Below are positions 11,140 to 23,377 of a DNA stretch of 64,000 bases, piece after piece (the stretch's first letter is position 1; each line of letters starts with the position of its first letter). The position numbers and the translations under genes were made by a program. A model generated the notes under the pieces. It searched no databases, was not told where the DNA came from, and saw only the letters and a program-made list of their open reading frames with translations. Where the stretch lies: the NCBI RefSeq assembly GCF_040183065.1, contig NC_091121.1, positions 61,846,287-61,910,286 on the forward strand. Reading direction: 5' to 3'. The stretch is from Periplaneta americana (Eukaryota; Arthropoda; Insecta; Blattodea; Blattidae).

Positions 11140-12783
11140 TAATATAGGGTTATTTTTCTTACGTAAAACTCGCTTTTTAATTTATGCGAAATTATAGTGA
11201 TTATCTTACAACTAATTAGAGATAAAGCACGAAATATAATATTCTTTCGAGTTCAACGGGAGGGGGGGGGGCATGACCCGACCCACACCGCCTTCTATTG
11301 TACACAATAGAGGGACTTTAGAACACAGTTAACCTAAAACCACTTGCCTCTCTCCTATCGGGCACTAAGTTTCGCTCCCTGTTAATAACACAGATTACAA
11401 TATCATGTATACATCGAGAAACAGCGATGTAATATAAAATATAACTTGAGTAGAATAAAAGAAATATAAAGTACGAAAATGTAGTTTATAGTTTCCATAA
11501 CCAAGGCTATGACTAGAGATATGAAATTAGAGCATTAATTCTTTTTGTACTTATAGCAAAAATGTTTTAAAAAATACCATTTTATACAGGTCATTCGTTA
11601 TCTCATGAAACCAAATGCATTTGTGTGCTGTAGCTCATAGTAAGAATCTTATGGTGGGGGTAAGCAAGCCAGCTAGCTTGCAAGTCGAAGCATAGTGAGG
11701 GAGGGAAGCTTCTCAGTCCACTTCTTCCTTCCCCTCATGTGCAGGTAGGTTTCACGACATACCGAATGGCCTATACCCTATTTGTGTCTCCCTTCACTCT
11801 TGTCCACGAATGATATCCATGTCCATGTCAGAGAGCATCAGAGTTATACTCTGTTCACGTGCTCTGTAGCATATGAAAGCAAAGTTCAATATTGCACTTT
11901 ACAAAAACAAGATGTATTCAAACTGAAATTAAAATAAAAGTTTATGTATTCTTCAAAATAACTTGTATTTCACTGAAAGTAGAATTTATCACCTTAAAAT
12001 CTCAATGTTTCTTTCGCACTTTAAGCCTCGTGGCATGTTACAATCTCAAGCAGTCACATATTCGATTGTCCCAAATTTGTCTTCCCTTTTAGGCTGGAGG
12101 TGTAGAAGTTGTTCGGGTACCCTGCTAATATTCATCCTCTTTTAAGTGCTGTATTCAATTCAATCTGTAGTCCTGAACAAATTCCAAAATTGACTGCATA
12201 TATAATTCTTTTAAGATGTTTAAGCTCCTTTTATGATTCAAAAGTTTTTATCATATATTGCATCTTTGCTGTTATGAGTTGATGCTGCTTCATTTCTTTA
12301 TGGTCCAACCCTCAATACCATAATATACTAGTAAAAGTCTTGCCAAAGTTTTATAAATTTTGAGCCAAGTGTGCTTCGCAATAATTAAAAGTATTAACTT
12401 GTTGAAGAACTGAATTATAGACATAAATTTTACTTCTGAGATGGTCTTTTTCTAGAGAAAATCATAACTAGAGGTATGAAAATATAGCAATTGCGATAAA
12501 GGCAATAAAAATAAGAAGCATGCTTTTTACTCCTTTTTTCAGTTTGCTTTACATTTCATCATAATTGTAACACTTTGAAGCCAGTTTCATTGCCATGACT
12601 ATTACACTCTTACTACGTCATACTACTTTTGACCAATAATACGGTACGAAAGGACGTATTTCAACCAATCATGGCTGCTTATCGCACAATTTTATCGCAT
12701 CCCTAGCATTTGTTTAATTTTATCACGTCCCTAGCATTTGTTTCTTTGTTTGCCAACATTTGAAACTGCGCTGGTCTGGACGT

Positions 12784-12820
<37 letters not shown>

Positions 12821-12953
12821 CAAACCACTCCAGTCGATGCACAGCAGTTTCAAATATGACTCGCATTGGCATTCAAGAACAAGAATTAATAAAAATCACT
12901 TATCATACCTATGCATCTTCTGAAATCCGATTTACAAATAAATGAAGAGCACC
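11140..12953. other. Intergenic stretch, no gene recognised
   Basis: It contains a G-run near 11261 and a (TA)n microsatellite at 12788-12814. A near-duplicate phrase (CCTAGCATTTGTTT) occurs twice at about 12702 and 12731. The open frames at 11892-12145 carry no recognisable domain. I see nothing else supportable. Confidence 0.4.
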
Positions 12954-13112
12954 ATTCGGAAATCCTGAATAAGTTGAATATACCATTTTAGGCCTAAATC
13001 AACGAGTTCCACTTCTATTACGCACACGTCCAATATAACATCAATTGAACCACCAACCATATTCAAATTTGAAAATTGTACATTCAATAATTGGTATAAT
13101 CCTTTTAAAATT
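12954..13112. repeat. Direct repeat, copy 1
   Basis: This copy begins ATTCGGAAATCCTGAATAAG and ends CCTTTTAAAATT, and recurs with few changes at 13368-13520. The two copies are separated only by the MITE at 13113-13359 and a few bases. Confidence 0.85.
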
Positions 13113-13359
13113 GAGGAGCGTTTTTGCAAAAGTCGATAAATGCAGAAATCAAGATTTTACAGAAATTACACTAAGTGACAGGATCTATTGAGTTTTGAAA
13201 AAAACCTGGAAGGTTTGGTAGTCTCTACATACGGTATGAATCAAGCTTTGGTAAATCTGATTTCATAGATCGATTCCAGAGGTAGAAAACATACGATATC
13301 CATATGTAAATCACTTTCGAAAATTTTTGCATCTATCGACTTTTGCAAAAACGCTCCTC
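13113..13359. mobile_element. MITE with long inverted repeats between direct repeats
   Basis: The terminal inverted repeats extend over at least 30 bp with very few mismatches; both ends read GAGGAGCGTTTTTGCAAAAG inward. It is 247 bp, non-coding, and flanked by AATT on both sides. The superfamily is unknown. Confidence 0.85.
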
Positions 13360-13367
13360 AATTATTC

Positions 13368-13520
13368 ATTCGGAAATTCTGAATAAGTTGAATACACCAT
13401 GTCGGCCTAAATCAACGAGTTCCACTTCTATTACGCACACGTCCAATATAACATCAATTGAACCACCAACCACATTCAAATTTGAAAATTGTACATTCAA
13501 TAATTATTCCTTTTAAAATT
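13368..13520. repeat. Direct repeat, copy 2
   Basis: This is the second copy of the 12954-13112 unit, beginning ATTCGGAAATTCTGAATAAG and ending TCCTTTTAAAATT. It is slightly shorter, lacking GGTATAA near its end. Confidence 0.85.
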
Positions 13521-13898
13521 ATTCATGTTTATTTTTATGTCATCGTCTTTAATTAAAACTTTTCTAACACTTGTGTATATTAGTTAGGTTATGTTATACT
13601 GTAGCTTCTGCTATATGATATTATGGATAGTCACGTATCGGAGATTATTTAATATTAAGATTTATTGAAAATCATCTGTCAAGTGACGTTCATTACTAGG
13701 ATTCGGATAATTGAAGTGGAATGTTGCATTTTAATAAAAATGAAACTGAATCAACAAAGCCTTCTTGACTAGTAACATTGCCATCATATATAATAGATCG
13801 AGAACTTCTCGACGAGAAGGCATTGCTCACTACTGCCATCTAGCATGCATCTAGCGTAATATTTGTAATGTTGAGATGGTACAATAATTCATTTGAAG

Positions 13899-14093
13899 CA
13901 GGGGCGTATTTTGCGAGCTACCGGCGGTAGCCCAAGGAAATTACAAAAGAAAAAGTTTATAATATAACATAATGTAATAATTTTGTATTATTAGTTTTAC
14001 CATAGTAATTAAAATTAAAGTAATTGTTAGATATATTTTGTGTAATAATAGGGTCAGCGGTAGCCCAAACCCTTTAACCAGTATACGCCACTG
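13899..14093. mobile_element. hAT-type MITE with perfect 8-bp duplication
   Basis: The ends read CAGGGGCGTATTTTGCG and, as reverse complement, CAGTGGCGTATACTGG. Both ends also carry a GGGCTACCG-type segment. ATTTGAAG is duplicated exactly at 13891-13898 and 14094-14101. The 8-bp duplication and CAG-start ends are hAT traits. It is 195 bp and non-coding. Confidence 0.88.
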
Positions 14094-14848
14094 ATTTGAA
14101 GACAGTTGTATTTTCGTAAGTCAATTAATATTTTATTGTATTGGAGTACTTCGTTACTTCTAGTCTTTATATACTTTCTTCTAATCGTGTAATAGTCAAT
14201 TAAATCCCACTCGAGTTTTGATTTTCTCTAGATAAATCAAAATGTCTAGTGAGATTACTGTTGATAAATCATGCATGGTGAGATCATGCATTTACTTTTA
14301 CTAATTTAATTGAAAATTCGTTCAAGTACAACCTTAAATTAAATTTTTTCCATAAGGAAGGTAGTACCCAAAACCCTCCAACAGCCATCATTGTATCATC
14401 TTTTACAAGTAGGTCGTATCCAAAGTATCACAAGATGAAGGTATGTATTACTATTTTTCTGAAATGTCGCAAGTCACAAAACGATAATTTTAAAGGGAAG
14501 CTGAAAAAAAAAATTTTGCTCTTACTTTGTTAGTTTTTGTATTCCATTTTTATGCTTCAATTGATAACCAAACCGGAGTCAAAACAGTGCACTGGACTTG
14601 CATTTTCTTCTTAAATATTATTAGATCCAAATAGCAGTAGATGCACTGGCTCAAATACTGTACTGTTTTAAAGTTAGCTGAACTTGCGTCATTGAAACCT
14701 GTTTATTTCATAACAAAGGACAATAAAATGTTACACTTGCTGGATTGTAGGTCTCATGAATCACATTACGAGCACCTCAAATCTATCATAATCTGTTTTA
14801 GAAAAAAAAAAGTACATTTATGTGATTTAGTTCTCATATACAGAAGTA

Positions 14849-15010
14849 TAGTGTAATATGTAGCTAGTGGGAGATGTATGCAATGGAGAGGGAAAGGAAT
14901 TTACTACCCTACCCCATTATCTCCTGACCTAGTTGTCTCATAAGTGGTGCCTTCTTGGTATCACTTATGAGGTTCAGACCTGTCTTTGGACTGTTGACTA
15001 AACAACAACA
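14849..15010 (+). repeat. Short LINE 3' end (or SINE) with (CAA)n tail
   Basis: This 162-bp insert begins TAGTGTAATATGTAGCTAG, contains TGTATGCAATGGAGAGGGAA and ends in GACTAAACAACAACA. It is flanked by an exact ATACAGAAGTA duplication at 14838-14848 and 15011-15021. Relatives lie at 41437-41590 (-) and 56190-56965 (+, interrupted). Confidence 0.8.
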
Positions 15011-15329
15011 ATACAGAAGTACCCAAGTATAATCAACATACTATTCCTTTTGATGTCATGTCTTGGGCCGTAATTTAATACAAATAAATTATGTTATGTG
15101 GAAGACATATACTTGCTTCTTAAATTTTACACAGTAACTAAAATAACACCTGTTTTACCGAAAAATGTCTCGGGTAAAATATCGACTTCATTCTTCCTGG
15201 TATCTTTTTGTCTGTTCCTTGTCACATTCATAATGCAAATGAAATTTCTCCTTAAAAATTTTCGTAAAAATATGAATTTTTTTTCTACTTTTTCCGTTTG
15301 GTAAAATGCTGCTCGTAAGAATATACTGG

Positions 15330-15860
15330 GTTAGTATAAAGGAAAGACATTTTCATTGTTGTATAAAACAAAAACTATGTGTGATATCGATATGCATTTT
15401 GTGCTATCAGGTTGAAGAACTACAGAAGTTTCGATAAGACACACTGTTTGTATTATTGTGCTGGTGCAAGCATAATAGCTAAGATGGCTACCTGTGATAT
15501 GGACATGCATTTTACGCTGTTAGGTTGAGAACTATCTCAACTGCAAAAGGAAGGAGGAACTACTTCCAACAGGATGACTGGCACCAGGGTTTTATAAATT
15601 ATTTATCTGGACGAAAAAATTCCAAAATGCTGGATTGGCTGTGCAACAGATGACAACCGTGTTCTCGCATGGTGGCCACCAAGGAGCCCTGATCTCACAC
15701 CGTGTGAATTTTTTTCTTTGGGGATTTGTGAAACACCATGTTTACTTCCCCATGTGATTTAGACGAGTTGAAACAACACATCACAACAGCTGTGGCTAAT
15801 GTCGATGCAAGTATGTTACATTGGGTTTTGGATGAACTAGACTATACTTGACTCGGAAAC
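15330..15860 (+). mobile_element. Degraded mariner/IS630-type transposase fragment
   Basis: The + strand reads RVLAWWPPRSPDLTPCEFF near 15660-15715, then pieces resembling LDELKQ..TTAVA. WPPRSPDLTPCDFFLWG is the signature around the third catalytic Asp of a transposase family common in insects. Frames are broken. It shares the family trait with the remnant at 63622-64000, but not the same copy. Confidence 0.7.
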
Positions 15861-16369
15861 ATGACGGCCTCTCTTCTTGGAATTGGTAATCCCTCATAAA
15901 CCCCCATCCTCTACTCAACCCCTAACCGCGTGGCAGAAATACAATAGATCCCAGCATTGCCAAATCTAACAATCATTGCCTCTACCTGTTGGGTTTCACC
16001 CGTTCTCAGTGTCTTTTTAGACATTTGTCGACGTGTTGTTTTATACCGTTGTGCGCTTCAATATATCTAATTTATTCCGGCCATGATTAATGAGTATTGG
16101 AGCAGATGATCTGCAGCCAGGCCTCCTGATTCACCTGAAGATCCAGGACCATCACGAGAACAAATAACACCGTCGAAGAAAACAGAATATCTTATTTGCA
16201 GAGGAGCGTAGCTAAGAAAACAAAGTGTTAAAATATTGTGTCTAACGTTAGAAATTCTATGCATAGAGTAATCGAAAGTTGAGGCAGTTTGATAAGTACA
16301 ATCACTTAATATCGGACGCAACTGGCAGAGTTGGTAAAAAAATATATATGGGGCATAGAAATTAAGAAT

Positions 16370-16700
16370 TACGGTTCACCAACTAAAGAGAAAATAAACA
16401 AATTAAAACAGAATTCGGTAAGATAGACGATTTTACGCGTGATTTACTTCGTCGAACAGTATATGAACAGTACGCGAAAGAGATATCGCCAACAGCAAAT
16501 AAACTTGCGGAAATATTCTGGCCTGATTTGTACATTACGTTTAAGAATGCAGAAAAAATGTCATTCGATTCTATCCAGTACTTTCGGAATTACCCAGGAA
16601 AAGGGTTTTTAAGGAATATAGTTTGTGAAGAAGAAGAAAAAGCTCATGCCGTTTTCCACTTAACAGCTTACAGCCAATGCCGCACTTTACATTAAAAATT
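16370..16700 (+). mobile_element. Transposase N-terminal remnant
   Basis: The segment reads IDDFTRDLLRRTVYEQYAKE, followed by FWPDLYITFKNAEKMSF and YFRNYPGKGF. It resembles the N-terminal helix-turn-helix/linker part of an insect DNA transposase, and a weaker relative is seen at 24700-25030. The SINE at 16722 lies just after it. Confidence 0.5.
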
Positions 16701-16721
16701 ATAACTTCAGAACTAATACAG

Positions 16722-16975
16722 AGCCACTGGCATAGCTCAGTTGGCTGAGTTAACTACCGATCGGAAGTTGCACTCGGTCATGGGTTCAGTTCCCGCTTTG
16801 GCTGATTTATCTGATTGGGGTTTTTCCGAGGTTTTTCTCAACAGTAAGTCGAATGTCAAGTAATTTATAGCGAATCCTCGCCTCATCTCACCAAATACCA
16901 TTTTGCTATCACCAATCCCATCCACACTAAATAACCTAGTAATTGATAGTGTCGTTAAATAACTAAAAAAAAAAA
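16722..16975 (+). repeat. tRNA-derived SINE with perfect target-site duplication
   Basis: It has an A box (TAGCTCAGTTGG), a B box (GGTTCAGTTCC), a body with GGGGTTTTTCCGAGG and CGTCGTTAAATAAC, and an A tail. AACTAATACAG is repeated exactly at 16711-16721 and 16976-16986. Confidence 0.9.
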
Positions 16976-16986
16976 AACTAATACAG

Positions 16987-18089
16987 GTTATTTTTACCTG
17001 AATGAACTTCAATAGTTGGCATAGAAATTTAAATTTTATATTAGGCCTATATTTTATATACCAGAATTTTAAGGTATAAGAAGTGTACATGCCCCCTTAA
17101 TTAATTAAATCATATTTCGTATCTTATAACGTTCCTTAGGCCTACAGAAAATTTGCATCGAATCAGCAACTAAACTGGCAGAGAAACAAAATAATATATT
17201 CTTTTGTGCTTTAATATGATTTTCGTGTTATGAAAAAATGTGTGCATTGTGACACAAGGAGCACATATTGAACATTTCTGAGTTCCCAAAGTAAACTTGA
17301 AGAATTACTTTATAAAACAGTGTAAATTGATTCATGATAACTTTAATAGTTTTGAATTTATAAAACATTGAAAATGTCTATTTCTTTCGTACTAATCCTC
17401 TACATTTTCCATATTCATAGTTCGTGAAAATGTATCACAAAATACTACTACTGTGTTCTTCAAAATGTTTGAATGGTAAAGGATTGGTTTTGTTGTTGTG
17501 TAGTTAAGTAAAAGAAAACAGTTCCTGCCCTCTTTTTATTATATAATAAAGCTGTTGACCAAACAATAGAGTTACAGTCTGTATGATATGTATAAACATG
17601 TGCTTTCTGTTGAGCTCATCCTGCCGACCTGAAGTGTATATTCCTTGTCCACATGTGCTCACAATTAGGAAATGAAAGAAAAGCTTCACGACAATCATAA
17701 TGTAACGTCCTCTTATTATATTAAATCTCTATGGCAGTAAGAAAATTTAATTTTGTCAGTTTAAGTGCTCGGCTCTTGTTCAGTCTAAATAAGTGCACAT
17801 GATATAACTCTGAAGGGAATTAATCTCATGAATTTTAATTTGATGTAATCTTATTATAGAAAAGAATTTTATGGAATTTCATAGTACAGATTATGAATTG
17901 GATAATAATGAAAGTTTAAAATACTGATGTGTTTGTTTAAATACATGGAAATATTGTCTTTTAAATTAATGGGCTGGAGGATTTTTTTTATATATATTCA
18001 GGTAAACAACATAAATATAGATCTATGAAACTACAATACACTTTCAAATTACTTTGTATTGGTATCAATAAAATATATGGTAGGTATAA
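16987..18089. other. Intergenic stretch, no gene recognised
   Basis: The DNA is AT-rich with short open frames only. I see no motif, tRNA-like box or bounded repeat that I can support. Confidence 0.4.
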
Positions 18090-18880
18090 AGTTTTACACT
18101 TAACCCCTTGCCTCCCAGTATCGGTCACACCACACTCCATAGCACTAGATAAAGCAATGCATCTCTGCAAGTGATTTCTGTCCACGTCCTCTTGCTGGTG
18201 ACACAGAATGGCCCACTCTTGATTCCAATCTGGTGTAGGTGCTTGTCTAGACAGTCAGCCAAAAGGCTGCCACTGAAGTCTTCTTCAAGGATGTTGAGAA
18301 TATCTTGGTGTCATCCATGATTTGGTAGATATCCTTTCTGTCAATTCTGATTTGTATGAATCCCGAAATAGTTTTTTGATGTACAATTTGATTTATATGA
18401 CGTGTGTCTGTTTATTGTTTGTAAGATACTGGCACCCTTTTCAGCAAGTGTGTCAGCTCGTTATTGCCATAGATCTGGCAATGTCTTGGCATCCCTGTAG
18501 CACAAATGTTTAATTTAATGCTGTCAGCTTTTGTATTTGGTTTTGGCACACACTGACCTCGGCTGATACAGGATTTAATGTGGATCCTATGGATTATACT
18601 GCTGCTTTTGAGTCGGTGAGAATGACAGCCTTCTCAAATTTTCCTAAGTCTAAAAATTGCTGATTCACTGCAGGGCATATGGCTTCAACTTCACCCTCAA
18701 ATGCTGTTGAGTGCTGTCCTACTGCTTGTAGAAGACGAAAAAATCACAATAGACGCCTGCACCTGCATTAACAAATCCTCTGATTTGGGACCCATCTGTA
18801 AACACATGTAGCCAGCTGTCTGTTGGGTATTTGGTATGCGTGTATATTGTTTCTAGAGCAAGGCATTTTAGAGTTGCAGT
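18090..18880 (-). mobile_element. Degraded LINE with RNase H domain, 3' portion
   Basis: Read on the - strand from about 18860 it gives SWLHVFTDGSQIRGFVNAGA (first RNase H Asp in TDGS), then EGEVEAICPAVNQQFLDLGK (Glu), AVILTDSKAAVYSIGS (second Asp), and further down LADCLDKHLHQIGIKSGPF and, after breaks, RYWEARG. This is the order of the RNase H and C-terminal region of non-LTR retrotransposons of the I/R1/LOA type. Several stops and frame changes show that it is inactive. Short 3' ends of related elements recur inside SCYL1. Confidence 0.78.
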
Positions 18881-18889
18881 TCAATAAAA

Positions 18890-21800
18890 AATATGTGATA
18901 AAAAAGGAGGGATATTAAACGTCTTGCATTACAAATTGCAAACTTAAAACATATTAAAATATAATCACCCTTTGTCTTAAAATAGGTTTCATACACTGGA
19001 GAATGAGTTTTTTTTATCAAAATTATGAAGAAAATATATCTTGTTACTGAATTAGAACGACAGTATGATTACAGAACTTTATAAGTGAAGTAATAAAGAT
19101 CGAAAATTCTTTAGCTAAACAATTGTGATGAAACTGCACCAAAGGACGTGTTCTTAACAAGCAATTACTTCATTACTACAACCATTTCCTGAAGTACTTC
19201 GGTTGAGATTGTCATGACAACTTGCCATGCTGCCAAATTTCCACATTGGTATGGGGGTTGCAGCAGGATGAAAAGAGTGGAATGTTGTAGTTAGTAAAAA
19301 TGAATTAACAGTGCGAAATCCATGAAACGACGAGAGAATATGACCATAAAATATTGAGAATTCTCTTCTGTCATTGCCACTTCATTTTAATTGAATTAAT
19401 AAGGACAACAAGTAAATGTTAGGTGGATAATATGATATCACATTCAGATTAAGAAAAAAGAAAATTTTAGTGGTTTAGACTCTTAATAAAATAAAATAAA
19501 ATGTGCAGATTGGGATAATACAGTAAAACATACATAGCAAGTACTGAGACTTGGGAAGCTGAAGGTGTTAATTTGTGGTAGGCTAAGACTAGACAATGAC
19601 AACAACAGTAGCAGTAGTGACGACACAGATGGTGAATTTCTAACATACAACAGAGAAAGTAAAATGGTCCAGATAACATGGGTTTTTGCTGGGAGCTGTA
19701 CAGCTGTGGTATCCCAACAAATTTCCATCATCACCTCATCACGGGTGTAGCATAAACCAGTCTCCTATGGCGCACCCTGGGCAATGACTCTGTTGATAAA
19801 TTGGTCTACACAACTGGCATTATGTGGGAGAATGACGAACAGTCAAGTATCCATCATTAGAAAAAAATAAAGTAAAAGATAAAGTAGAATGCCAATAACC
19901 ATAATTAATTGGGAATGAGGAGTGTTCGGATTATCGAATATACAAAATATCACAACACTACAAGTCAGGAAAAAGTTGTTTTCTGAGAAAGAAGAAGACC
20001 TGCATTCTCTTTTTGAAAATCTATTTAAAATTTAGGGTTTGTTTCAATTGTCAAGACTTTATGCTTACATTTCGATGACGAGGATGTCATAACTACAGTG
20101 TTGTGTAATTAAGTTTATAAAAAAAACTTGAACAATCACAGAACAGTCAAAATCATTTGGAACTCGTACTTGCTTCTGCAGACTAAATTGTTGCCTTGTC
20201 TAGGAATCTACAGCAACTTCAGTAAACTGATGAAGTACTCTGTTTTATTTACAGTAATTTCATTGTTGAAAATTTCGAAGCACAATCATATGTCAAATTC
20301 CAACATGTGTTAGTGTGTTTAGAAACTACTAGAGATTACAATTCATTATTATTGACAGGAAGCCTAAATGGAGTAAAATGATTTTGAAGTAGGCTTCATA
20401 TGTACTCTAATAAAATATAGCACAGTATACTACACTTGCCCAAAAAAAGAATGGGATGACTCTTGGTGATGAAAACTTGGTTCACTCTCTGATCACACGC
20501 AACATGGTTCACTTTCTGATCATACACAGTGTCTTGTATCTGAGACTTTGAATATTCCATCATTCCATTCTTTTTCTGGGCAAGTGTACATTTTTTGTCC
20601 AAAATATAATAGGACAGTAATTACTGTTCTACAATGTAAATTTTAAATATTCATGTTTCATTTGATATCGTGAAGGGACACAAAAAAATTATTGGATTAT
20701 CACGGTTATTTTAGAGTGTAAGTCAACTTCCTCATTGCTAATGATACTGATGATTGGCTTAGACATGTATTTTAATTTTCTACATGTTTTAAATGTATTA
20801 ATATTTATTAAGATCACATATAAAAGAAGAATCATTAAAAGCTAGGAACATGGATAATATTTTAACATCTAATTCTAATAGATGATGCTATAACGGAGTT
20901 GAACTGTATAAGAAGAATGTTGCCTTTCCTTTTCATCATTTTCTATTAGACAGGAGAAACTATGAAAATAGAGGTTGGTAGACTTGGTTCATACTGGCCT
21001 GCTCTTGCTTTCAGATCTTGAATATGAAAGATAGGCAATACCGTACTTTAGTGAATAGTTGCCAATCAATAACTTTCTCTCGAGCCAAGCCTGCTCTTTT
21101 CCAATACCAAGCAATCCTGCCTTAGCCATTCTTAAAGCATTAGTTCGAGAATAAACTATATAAATTGACTAAGTGGGATTGTAATAGACTGATGCGACAC
21201 AAGTTTGCCGGTGAATTATATCACATAGAAAGCCAATGTCAAATAGCTGACTGTTGGCTTCACGTCCACATGCCTCAGCAAAGGTGAACGATCATCCAAC
21301 AAGTACAGGGGTAATATGAACCCAGCCATTATAGATGGGTTGTGAACTGGATTTCACTACTCAGTGTGCCTGGCCATATTTATCACGATGCTTGGTGGAC
21401 ACAGGTCCATTCTTATACTTTCCTAAAACAACAAAGAGATTTAGGATGTAAGATTAGAATCAAGTTAAAAACACTAACATAATTAATGTTAACTGATGTT
21501 CGAGTCTGAGCTGTTATTTTACTGTGCGAATTTATATCATAGAAATTTAGAATATTTTTACTTGTGGAGTCATTTTGTAGTAGTTTAGGTTTGGTAACAA
21601 ACGAAAAATATACTGTACATCGAAAAGCTAGTGCGTAAGTTAAGCACACAGAAGATCAGAGTTATCTTGCTCAGTGGAAAATGTAACACATGATGGACAA
21701 AGAGTGTGTTGGTGCTCACATTTCTCTATCATCATTTCTGAACTGCTCAATTTACTATCAATTTCATCATTAGTACATGAAGCGTGGAACTACTGCAGAA

Positions 21801-23342
21801 TATAACTTCACAGGATACTAACACCATGATATTCAAATGTGAAATATGTCCCAGGCAAGAGGTAATCAATATAAGTTCTTAAGACTTGGAGCCAACACCT
21901 GCAATGATTTGAAAGGAAATTGGACATGTACTATTAGCAAACATTCCATGTAACTATAATAAACCTAGAGTATGTTGTCGTTTTATCAATATTTGAAAAA
22001 CAGGTGACATGCTTATAGCCTTTACAATTTATAATTTCAAATTTTGGTTGATAATTTGAAAATGAGCAGCTTGTAGCTAATGGACAAAATTTAACTCACG
22101 TCAGGTTGACAGGAATATTTATGCACTGTGTCTGAAATGGCAATGCATCGAGCTTTTAATTCCTAATTAAACTGGTAATTGACAGAAAGTTGGGCAATGT
22201 GAAGCTGACTACTTATTCCCTTCAACTTCAGAGGTTAAGTATTAATTGAACTCTATGTCATTTTATACTGTATATCTATGGAGTGATATTTCATTATAGA
22301 AAGAACTTTTGTATCTGGAAAGTACATATCAATCGTTCCTATTGTTTACTTCATCAAACAATATGAATGCAAATTTACGAACTTAAATTATAGCATTTAT
22401 TTTGTGTTAAAGAATATAAGAAGCATATACACATTACATTTTATTATTTAGCAACAATTATCAATGTAATGTGTATGTGTAGCAAGATGAGTAAAAAGTA
22501 AAACTGATCCAAATTTTGTCATACATATTCAGTTTAACTTGAGCAGAGTCGTAAGATAGAAAATTCAAATGTTGGACAGGAACAGTGTGCCCCAACAGCA
22601 CTTCCTTCTCACTTATAATACAGAGAAATTCTTATGAAAGCTATGGGTTGAGTCCCCTTTCTTTGTCTACTAGTATTAAATTCTTATCAGCTGTCAACAA
22701 TAGATGTTAATACTAACAAAAAAAATTAAATAAATGTAATTATTACACTGTAATATTGTGGAAAAGCAGTGCAGTCTCAAGCACACGATTTCTTATCTTT
22801 GAAACATTATCATATGATTTTCCTGGAGACAGTTTTGCAGAAAATTTCATGGAAAGTTCCTCGATTCTCCGGTTCCTGACAAAACCACAATATACTGTAT
22901 TGATCAGTGGCGATATTTTGTGCGACTACGTCTATGTTAAAAAAATAAACGAAAAGAGAATGTGAAATTGGTGAGAAATTAGTCACTAGTTTTCAGGTCA
23001 ATAAACTGTTTATAGTTGACACCATCAATTTGGCAGATGGATTTTATTAATCAAAACTTCAGAGCGAGTTACTCTTAGCTGCATGGTCGGTTGTTATCTT
23101 CGTCACAGCTGGAATGGGTGAGACATAAGAGTAAACATACATTCCTGATTATCCTAGTGGACTCGGATGGACAGTCATCTCCGAAAACAATGCACATATA
23201 ACCACTTTTATACAACTGCAGTAATCTATACAGTATGTGTGCATGCGTATAAAAAGAGAAGTCCCTGGCACACTGTTTTCGAGATAATTCCAGTTGCTGC
23301 TGCATAATATTTTCCTCGTTACTATAAAGTATAAAGACAATC

Positions 23343-23377
<35 letters not shown>

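Noticed and set aside
23075-23330. C9orf72-like (DENN family) exon
   Set aside because: A loose by-eye resemblance to one stretch of C9orf72 was considered, but no other exon of that gene could be found, so the name is not supported.
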